From: Anastrepha obliqua
Taxonomy: Eukaryota > Arthropoda > Insecta > Diptera > Tephritidae
DNA: 64,000 bases
Reading direction: 5' to 3'
Assembly: GCF_027943255.1 (NCBI RefSeq)
Contig: NC_072895.1
Location: 40,150,001 to 40,214,000, forward strand
This document shows, one piece after another, positions 56,820-64,000 of this stretch (position 1 is the first letter of the stretch; each line of letters opens with the position of its first letter). Under the pieces are notes generated by a model. That model saw only the letters and a list, made by a program, of their open reading frames with translations. It did not search any database and was not told where the DNA came from. The position numbers and the translations under genes are program-made.

Positions 56820-57850
56820 CGAGGTGTCTTCAAAAAGTATCGCGAATTTTGAATTTTGCCAGGTTACGTATATTCGAATTTCGATTTTTTTGTCGCGATA
56901 TGTTGGTACCCATGTCTCTCACTCATGCGGACGAGTTCGGCCATTTTGAATGTTCAGTTAATTGTTGGCAGCTGCTTTGCTTGCACGTGTTTCGGCTCGT
57001 CTTCGATTTTTACCTATTCAAAAATATGGATCAAAGAACCTGTATCAAATTTTGTGTGAAAAACGAAATTAAGTGCGCGGATGCATTCCGAATGTTGATT
57101 GTGTCTTTAGACCAAAGCAACGTTTATCGGTAGTACAAAATGTTCTCAGAAGGCCGAGAAGATGTGAACGACGAAAAGCGTGCCGGACGCCCGAGCACTT
57201 CAACAACAGACGAAAAAAATTGATGAAGTGAAGAAAATGGTATTGGCCAGTGGTCGAATTACTGTTAGAGAAGTTGCTAAGGACCTAGACATATCGTTTG
57301 GCTCGTGCCATTCGATTTTTTTCAATGATTTGCTGTAGTTAATACCATATCCACTTCAGTTACCACGTTGCTTATTCTAAAGCGGTCAAAAACATTTGCG
57401 GTCTTGTTAAGGCTGAAGCTCTGAGGTAATAAGCGGCAGCGATTCCAAAAAGGTCATTCCGATGACTTATCATTTTTGAAAGTACCATAAGTACATTGCC
57501 CAGCTATACCGCGTGAATGAGGCTATTCGACTGAAAAGACCTAATCGATATGGTCAAATCATACTTCTTCACGACAACGCCAAGCCCCATGTTGCACAAG
57601 TTGTCAAAGTCGCACTCCAATAGCTCGAAGTGGAGGATCTTCAGCATTCGCCGTATTCTCTCCCAGTCAAACCGTATGAAGGGCGTTACCTTCTATAACA
57701 AAGAGGTTCTTAAAAACTTACTCAACAACTTCTTTGACACGAGATCAGGCGATTTTTGGCGGAACGGCATCAACAAATTGGTCGAGAGGTAGGAAGAGGT
57801 TGTAAACAGCAACTACGAATATATAATTGATTAACTTATTGATATAATTA
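56820..57850 (+). pseudogene. Mariner DD34D relic with left TIR
   Basis: A TATA flank then CGAGGTGTCTTCAAAAAGTA (56820), a mariner-type TIR start; no right TIR recognised. ATG at 57027: MDQRTCIKFCVKNEIKCADA, FRMLIVSLDQSNVYR, a stop, YKMFSEGREDVNDEKRAGRP, STSTTDEK, EVKKMVLASGRITVREVAKD, LDISFGSCHSIFFNDL. The first Asp region is missing. Later frames give YHKYIAQLYRVNEAIRLKRP, QIILLHDNAKPHVAQVVKVA (second Asp), LQHSPYSLPVKPYE (third Asp block destroyed) and FLAERHQQIGREV (usual GIxKLxxRW). Heavily decayed. Confidence 0.8.
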
Positions 57851-57940
57851 TTGTTTTTTTTGTTTAAATAAAAGTGTTCGGTAAAAACGCTACCAACGTA
57901 TTCCCCAACCTAATCTATAACTGGCGTTTACATTTTTTAT
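57851..57940. other. Spacer
   Basis: Contains CCCCAACCTAATCTATAACT near 57902, a possible LINE-tail remnant. Confidence 0.25.
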
Positions 57941-58085
57941 AGGGTGTTTGGCCGAGTTCCTCCTTCTCTTTGTGGGGCGCGTCTTGATATTTTCCACAAA
58001 TAGAGAGTTTTTTTATACCGCCTTCGAACTGCAGATGGTTTTTTATGAGGAGATTTTTCATGGCAGACACCAGTTTGGCCCGTAA
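57941..58085 (-). repeat. tRNA-derived SINE, 3' half
   Basis: On the plus strand: AGGGTGTTTGGCCGAGTTCC, TTTGTGGGGCGCGTCTTGAT, CCGCCTTCGAACTGCAGATG, TTATGAGGAGATTTTTCATG and GCAGAC. These are complements of the SINE 3' half; the head is absent. Confidence 0.8.
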
Positions 58086-60205
58086 AAAGTAAAGATCTTA
58101 ACATCTTGATAATTTCCTTAAGAAAATAGCAACAAAAAAGAATAGTTGTGTGATTTTCAGAATGAGTCCCTTACGAGCAAGCATCGAGCACATCCCTCCC
58201 ATACTCTTGTAGCATTGGCACTTTTTTCAATACTTTTAACGAGTGCAGGTATCGAGCACCTGTCGGCACCGGGAAAACACTACATATGTACAAATATGAG
58301 CAGCCGATTTCCATAATAATTAAACACCTTTGGTTAAAACTTGTTTTGAATATTTATTATATTTTTAATTTTTTATTTTTATTTATTTAAGCGATCATTT
58401 CAACTGCTTTCCATCCCAACTCATTTGCCATACAAACAATTTTAATTTTAACACTCAGTTACGCGATTTCTCTTTTCCAAATGTTTATTCTCTTATCTTA
58501 TTTTATTTAATGTAAAATTTAACATTTTTAAATTTCAAAACCTAGCTAGGTAAATGTACGATAAATTTTAAGATATTAAAAAATTGAGATTTTTCTATTT
58601 AATTTTACGTACATTTGTGTGTATGCGTGTATGTAGAAATTGCATTTATTTTACAAGAAGTGCGCGTAGCTGCCCATGGCGTTTAAGCTAATCGAATTTT
58701 ATGGCAAATTTTCAAGTATGTATGTGTGTGTATATTCGTATGTTGAGTATGTTTATGTGGATGTTTGTATGCATGTATGTATGTATGTTGCATATTAATT
58801 AAGAAGATCCTTCGTTTGAATGCATACACGCTTTTGTTTTTTGTTTTTGATTTATTATTTTTCCAAAAAACTTCATTTTTGATTTATTTATTTTCTTTAT
58901 TGAAATTCATTAATTTTGTTAGATATTTAACTACATTTGCTAACTTAAGTTAGAATTGGATTGCGTTAAAATTAATTAAGTTTACAACACATTTGATTTA
59001 CGTAGGTATTGGTATGTATGTATGTATGCATGTGTGTATGTATGTACCTGTTTAAGAGTACAAACATGCTTATGAGTGTGTGTGTATGCTTGTAAATATT
59101 CATTTAAGTTTTACGTACATGGAAGTTAATAAGTAAACATTTATGTATGTGTATATGTAAGTATATAAGTAAATAAGTAAATCTTGTTTCTTTAAGCAAA
59201 ATACTGTTGTTGTGCGAACTGTTTGTTGTCATTATACATAGGCTTTTGTTTTATACGTAGTTATAAGGTAATACAAATTATTTATAGTACATTTGTATGT
59301 ATATGTATAGGTATGTTTGTATGCGTTTATGCATTGTATATATTTTATTTGGAAAGTACATTTAGTTACTTTGTAATTAAAATTTATTAAATTTATGCAT
59401 ACTTTTGTATTCGTATTAGTAGGGCATTAGTGATTATTTATTTAAAAGGAAAATACAAATTGCTAACAAATAAATTGCGCAGTTTTACAAATTGGCGCAA
59501 AATAAATATTACGAAAAAAAAATCAACTATTTGCTGGGCTGCTTAGAATTACTTGCGAATACTTACACATACTCGCACATACGAATGTGTATGCTTGTAT
59601 GTGTGCATGCGCATGTGATGAAATAGCTAAACTCTAAAACTTATTTTCAAATAAATTATTCTTAAAGCTAAACATCATTAAATTACAAAATTTAAACTCT
59701 TTACAGTTCGCAAAAAACATAAAAAACAAAAAATTAAAAAAGCTAAAAGAAATTGTATTTAAAATTAGTGAGACGCTTGCACACTAAAGTTTTTCGAGAT
59801 TACCTTTTGTTTGTTTGTGAAACCTGTGCGCTGCCAAGTTCCCATTTACATTATCAGTCTTATGAATAACGAACGATGGGAATTTTTTGCATATCATATT
59901 TGTACACGTACAGAAAGGAGACTCAAGACATCCCCGCAAAATCGTTGAAATTTGATCCAACACAAAAAAAACAAAAACGCATGCGCCTACAACACAAATG
60001 ACAGAGAGATCTATTTCAGTTTAGTATCGCTATTTAGTAGCGATCCAACAGTAAAAGAAAACGCTTCATCTTTATTAGGGCTCAATAATGTGAACAAAAA
60101 GATAATGGGAAACAATCAGTTTGGAGAAAAATTAAAAAATGTTAAACCTACTTAAATCTGGGCAAGGCTTAACATCTTAGAAAGAATTGCTTAACATAGC
60201 AAAAG
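58086..60205. other. AT-rich region with TATG microsatellites, no recognisable gene
   Basis: TATG repeats at about 58762-58790 (GTATGTATGTATGTATGTTG), 58714-58735 and 59012-59046. The plus-strand frame at 59952-60155 is open for 67 codons but unrecognised. The region could be an intron or UTR of a host gene lying outside the window; nothing in the sequence proves this. Confidence 0.5.
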
Positions 60206-60208
60206 AAT

Positions 60209-60975
60209 AAGAAATGAATGAGCCGGCTGTTGAGACAATAAAGCGACTGCGAGCTTCTATACGAAAGGATGTAGCTAGGGCAACTAATGTAAGCATAAAA
60301 TTTTCCACATTAAATCGATATGATTTAATGGAAGCAGTGGAAAAAGCTCTAGTAATTTGGGTACAAAACAATAGTAAAAAAAAAATACCGGTAGCTTCAA
60401 GTTCGATAAGATTTTTTTTGTTTCATTGTCGGAACAACTAGCAAGTACAGCACGCAGACACCAATAAGTCCATTGTAATGCACTCGGATTCACTTTTAAT
60501 TTTCTTTAAATCTACACGACCTCCGAAGAAATCTGAGTAGACCTTATGGTGCCAAGGAGCCAAGGTGGTCGCCTCTTAACACATCAGTGCCAAAGACCTC
60601 AAGCCTGATTCGAGCGAAAGCGGGGCAGACGCACAGAAAGTGATCCACCGTCTCATCCTCCTCTTCACAAGATGGGCAGAGTACGATGAGATACAAAGCG
60701 CTTAACAATTTAAGCTTTTTAGAAGAAACGCAGCAAATTCCATCTACCACAGCATTTAGCGCAAGCTAGAGATGTTTTGAAAAGTTAAAAAAAAATACAC
60801 AATCTGCATTCAACTTAAAGGGGACGCTGGTGACGAAAAATCTGTAAAAGAATATTCGGCGAAAGTGGCAAAAAGTATTGAAGAAAACTCTTACGTTCCT
60901 AACCAAATATTCAATGCCTATGAGACGGGTTTATTCTGGAAAGAAATGTCCAGAACTTATTTGTTAAAATTTGAA
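60209..60975 (+). pseudogene. pogo/Tigger-type transposase, interrupted by a LINE fragment
   Basis: From 60214: MNEPAVETIKRLRASIRKDV, ARATNVSIKFSTL (first HTH), NRYDLMEAVEKALVIWVQNN (start of the CENP-B-type second HTH), KIPVASSSIR. A minus-strand LINE fragment follows. The element resumes at about 60693 with KALNNL, then GDAGDEKSVKEYSAKVAKSI, EENSYVPNQIFNAYETGLFW and KEMSRTYLLK. The usual FNADETGLFWKKMP carries the first catalytic Asp; here it reads FNAYETG, an Asp-to-Tyr change. Sequence stops after this block. Separate from the C-terminal pogo relic at 36 kb, which lies on the other strand. Confidence 0.82.
60413..60683 (-). mobile_element. R1-like LINE 3' fragment inserted in Tigger
   Basis: Target-site duplication: CGATAAGAT (60404-60412) and CGATGAGAT (60684-60692), 8 of 9 bases identical. 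Minus strand: LCPSCEEEDETVDHFLCVCP (about 60680-60620; complete C-terminal Cys/His motif), AFARIRLEVFGTDVLRGDHL, FFGGRVDLKKIK, then a 3' end CTAGTTGTTCCGACAATGAA and an A-run at 60411-60420. Same family as 14064-14475. Only the last 270 bp inserted, a typical 5'-truncated LINE insertion. Confidence 0.85.
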
Positions 60976-62925
60976 TTATTTAAAAATTTTTTTTTTAATA
61001 ATTATTTTATTTTTTTAATTAATTTTTCATTGTTTTTACTTGAAACGAAAATTAATGAAAAGGAATTAATGTTTACGTTTTAGTTTTTAAAAACAAGTTG
61101 AATTGAAAGTGCAACAAACCTTAGCTCATTTTATACGATTTAAAGAGCACATCTTCTACTTGTCTTTGCCTTCGATTTACACGGTTGTCAGGTTTATTGA
61201 ACATATCCGGGTACTTTGTATGAACTCTGTGTCTCGTTTTACACGGCTTTGTTTAGCACGATTTTTCCAAGAACGTACATAACTACCATGTAAATCGAGG
61301 TATAAGTGTTTCTATTAAGAAAAAACCAATGATTAATCTAAGCATTACAGAAACAGACTATGAACAGCAACATTTTAGCTGTTAATTTACAATATGACTA
61401 ACAGAGGATAAAAATAACAAAATATTGCAGCAGAATATTATTAATTTGTTTTTATTTATCTTCAAAGCACAATTTTTTTATTAATCTCCCACCGCTCGTA
61501 ATTCACAGGACCGACACTACTTATATATTATATTATTGTATTTGTATAGAAAAATATGCACAGCACCGCTTTGCTTATTTCCTTTTTCGCAATTAAGGTT
61601 CATGTCTTTGATAAGTATAGCACATAAATATGTGGTTTGCTGAGAGAGAGAGAGAGCGTTTGTAAGTAAAAGAGCTGGAAGGAGTGATACAGTGATACAG
61701 TAATGATGCGGTTAATGAGTGAGAGAATGTTTGCAATATTCATTTATTTATATTTCATATTTTAATCCATAACTGTCTAGTACTTAAAACACTAGACTGC
61801 AGATTAATAAAAATAGGTGAAGAATACAATAAAAAAACTCTACATTTAAATTGTTTTTTTTTTTTTTTGCTTTTTCTTCAAAATATAGTAAAATGTGTAA
61901 AGTTTTATTTCCATTGTATTAAGAATACGCGTAGATGTATACAACTATGTAAGTAACATAAATAAATATGTATTCATTTTGTGCATAATGAACAGTCTAA
62001 CATAGACCAATTTAATGAAACGAAATTTACAGCTTTTCTGTATGAAGTGCTCAGCATAAAAAACACACATACACGCCCACACTTTAGCGCATTTAAACTA
62101 AGCTTAAATTTAAAATAGTTAAGGTATAGTTTGTTGTTTTTCTTAATTACAAAGAAGATAAAAAAAAAAATTAATTAGCTTTAACAGTGTATGCAGTTTA
62201 TAGGCAATAAAAATGAGTTCGAATCATATACATATTTAAGTTAAATTGGAAATTTTTGTTAGCTTCTCCTTTTTACCCATTTTGGTAGTAGAAGTGAGTT
62301 ATGCTTAGTCTCTTTGCTAAAGTGGTTTTAAATTTAACATTAGAATATTGCCCATTACTCTCGCGTGCTTGATGGGGATTTTAGCAGTTAATAGCAGAAA
62401 TATGTTAAAAATTTAAATGCTACAACTGCTTTAAAATTCACTTAATTAGTTTCTGTGCATAAGCAGAAAATAACAAGTAATTAAAAAAAATTTAAAATGG
62501 AAAAAATGTGATGAAGTTTTGTTGTGTGGAAATGATTACGAATATAAGGAGTGACTTAGAAATATTTTTTTTCTTCGAAATTTTTTCTTTGCTATAAAAT
62601 AATCTCAGCTTATTTTTAATAAATGTGCATATCATTGAGCTCTAAAAGTAGAGATATGGTTTTTAGTGGAACTAAGAATGAGAAAATTACAATAATAAAA
62701 TAATATTATTGGTTATACTCGTACAATATCATAACATAAAGAGGGATAATAGCAAGCAAAGGAAACGGTTAAGTACCAGGTAAAGGCGCCGCCGCCCTTC
62801 ACTCGCAATAAATACAAAAACACCGTCTAAAGGCAAAGTACTTGAAGTCGGATATAGTTTTAAATCGGTATAGCTGATGTAAATCTTAATATTTAGCGGA
62901 TAGAAATAATTTCTTTCTATCGAAA
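60976..62925. other. No recognisable gene; short GA microsatellite
   Basis: A GA repeat lies at about 61641-61658 and a T-run at about 61854-61869. No motif, TIR or SINE recognised over almost 2 kb; possible unique host DNA. Confidence 0.5.
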
Positions 62926-62929
62926 TGTT

Positions 62930-63870
62930 ACGAATAAAGGAGTAAAGTTCCAAGTTTTAAGTGAAGAAGGGAAGTCTCAAGTTGAGATTGCCAATTTGGT
63001 GGTATGTTCGCGGTCGAATGTGCTATTAAGCGATTTGCGTAGACAAAATCCAATCATAATACATCAAAAAGTGGAAGACGCCGCCTCACTAGTGTTCCGA
63101 AACACCGAAAACTAATACCCCAGTCTCTCAAGGATAGTAAAACATCCTCTTCCGCCCTTGCAGGTGCCCTTTCGGAAGAAATTGGAAAATCTGTTCTACT
63201 CGAACAGCTATAAGAAAGCTTCTAAAAGGAGGTTTAAAAGGATACAGAGCCCGGAAAAATCGGAAAAAGCGTTTAGAATGGGTCCCCTCTCCGATACCCA
63301 CATTTTAGAGAGGAAGATTGGTCGAATGTTTTGTGGTCTGATGAATCGAACTTCCAAGAAGGCTTAGTTTACATCATTTTAAAATATCCACAACCATAGT
63401 TTCTTAACCTAGTCCAGTTTCGAGGAAATAACACAACTCTCATAAAAAGATTATTTTTCCGTTCCTACAGATATATGGAACACCTGCTGTGACGTTCGTG
63501 AGGCGACGGGTTGCCGAGGATTGCGAGGTACACACTGCCAAGCGTGGGGGATGCAACATTATAATCTGGGGTTGTATGGCTACTGATGGTGTCGGTGATA
63601 TGTTCATATGCGAGGGTCGTATGGAGAGAAACTGTACTTTTGCCTTCGTTAACGCATAACGACACTAATTCAGATAGAGTTGAATTCCAACAAGACAATG
63701 TTACTTGTCACAAATCAGCGACTAGAATGCGTTGGTTTAGAGACAATAACATTGTTTTATTAGATTGGCCTCCATTGAGTCTCCAGATCTAAACCTCTTA
63801 GAGCACATGTGGGCTATTTTAAAACATAAGGGAAAGGAACACAGCGTAACATCTCAAACAGCCCTGAAGC
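62930..63870 (+). pseudogene. Tc1-like (DD34E) transposase relic
   Basis: From about 62940: KGVKFQVLSEEGKSQVEIAN, LVVCSRSNV (first HTH), RKSGRRRLTSVPKHRKLIP-like basic linker in a shifted frame (about 63070), FRKKLENLFYSNSYKKASKR-like sequence, SEDWSNVLWSDESNFQEGL (first Asp; about 63315), then VTFVRRRVAEDCEVHTAKRG, GCNIIIWGCMATDGVGDMFI, VEFQQDNVTCHKSATRMRWF (second Asp, 63679), DNNIVLLDWPPLS and, in the next frame, SPDLNLLEHMWAILKHKGKE (Glu retained; 34 residues from the second Asp). Frameshifts throughout. No TIRs found within the window. Confidence 0.83.
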
Positions 63871-63889
63871 CGTAAAAAATGTGAAGGTA

Positions 63890-64000
63890 TAAGAATCAGA
63901 GTGCGAGAGCAAACTATACTTCTCAATCCGCACTGAAACACCTAGGCGTCATGATCGACTGCAGATTAAATTTTAGGGCTCATATTGACTACGCTATAGA
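63890..64000 (+). pseudogene. R1/I-like LINE RT fragment, cut by the window end
   Basis: The frame reads SQSALKHLGVMIDCRLNFRA then HIDYAI. This is the K-Y-L-G-V-x-L-D-x-x-L-x-F-x-x-H segment after the RT palm of R1/I-like LINEs. It continues beyond the window. Confidence 0.75.

Noticed and set aside
1..64000. Bacterial-type operons, phage or integrated virus
   Set aside because: No ribosome binding sites, no gene clusters, no viral structural or LTR-retrovirus motifs recognised.

Overview
This window reads as intergenic or intronic DNA from a higher dipteran. A tephritid fruit fly is the best guess, by inference. The reasons are the AT-rich, repeat-saturated sequence, the many TATG/CATA-type microsatellites, and several Tc1/mariner transposase relics with DD41D spacing, the type described as 'rosa' from Ceratitis and other tephritids. 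Bacterial features (operons, ribosome binding sites, CRISPR) are absent. I found no convincing host protein-coding gene. Every open frame I could identify is a decayed piece of a transposable element.

Layout. 0.2-1.9 kb: two non-LTR retrotransposon 3' fragments. 3.0-4.3 kb: a TIR element with a 46-residue basic ORF, SINE pieces and a tandem duplication. 6.0-8.3 kb: a mariner with matching inverted repeats, split by a TTAA-flanked element. 10.2-14.5 kb: jockey-like and R1/I-like retrotransposon relics around a DD41D relic. 15.5 kb: the best tRNA-derived SINE copy. 16.8-18.2 kb: a TTAA element nested inside another TTAA element. 18.4-22.6 kb: a mariner/LINE chimera and further LINE relics.

22.7-28.3 kb is the densest block: SINE, complete DD37D (maT-like) element carrying a palindromic MITE, a DD34D mariner with a DD41D element inserted at a TA near its right end, then a second DD41D element. 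29.4-37.2 kb holds mariner, DD41D, I-type RNase H, pogo/Tigger and maT relics. 38.6-46 kb has LINE fragments, an internally deleted mariner and SINEs. 46.0-48.4 kb has a DD37E relic, a TTAA MITE and a Tc1 relic. 49.6-58 kb has maT, a long RT relic, SINEs and two mariners. 58-60.2 kb and 61-62.9 kb are AT-rich with microsatellites and no recognisable gene. 60.2-61 kb is a Tigger relic interrupted by an R1-like fragment with a clear target-site duplication. The window ends in a Tc1 relic and the edge of another LINE.

None of the elements looks autonomous. Transposases carry stops, frameshifts, internal deletions or catalytic substitutions, and every reverse-transcriptase YADD box I could read is mutated. 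The main interest is structural: nested insertions with readable target duplications, an apparently related set of TTAA-flanked elements with divergent tips, and repeated internal deletion of DD41D elements at the same protein position. I did not find a convincing new biological system.
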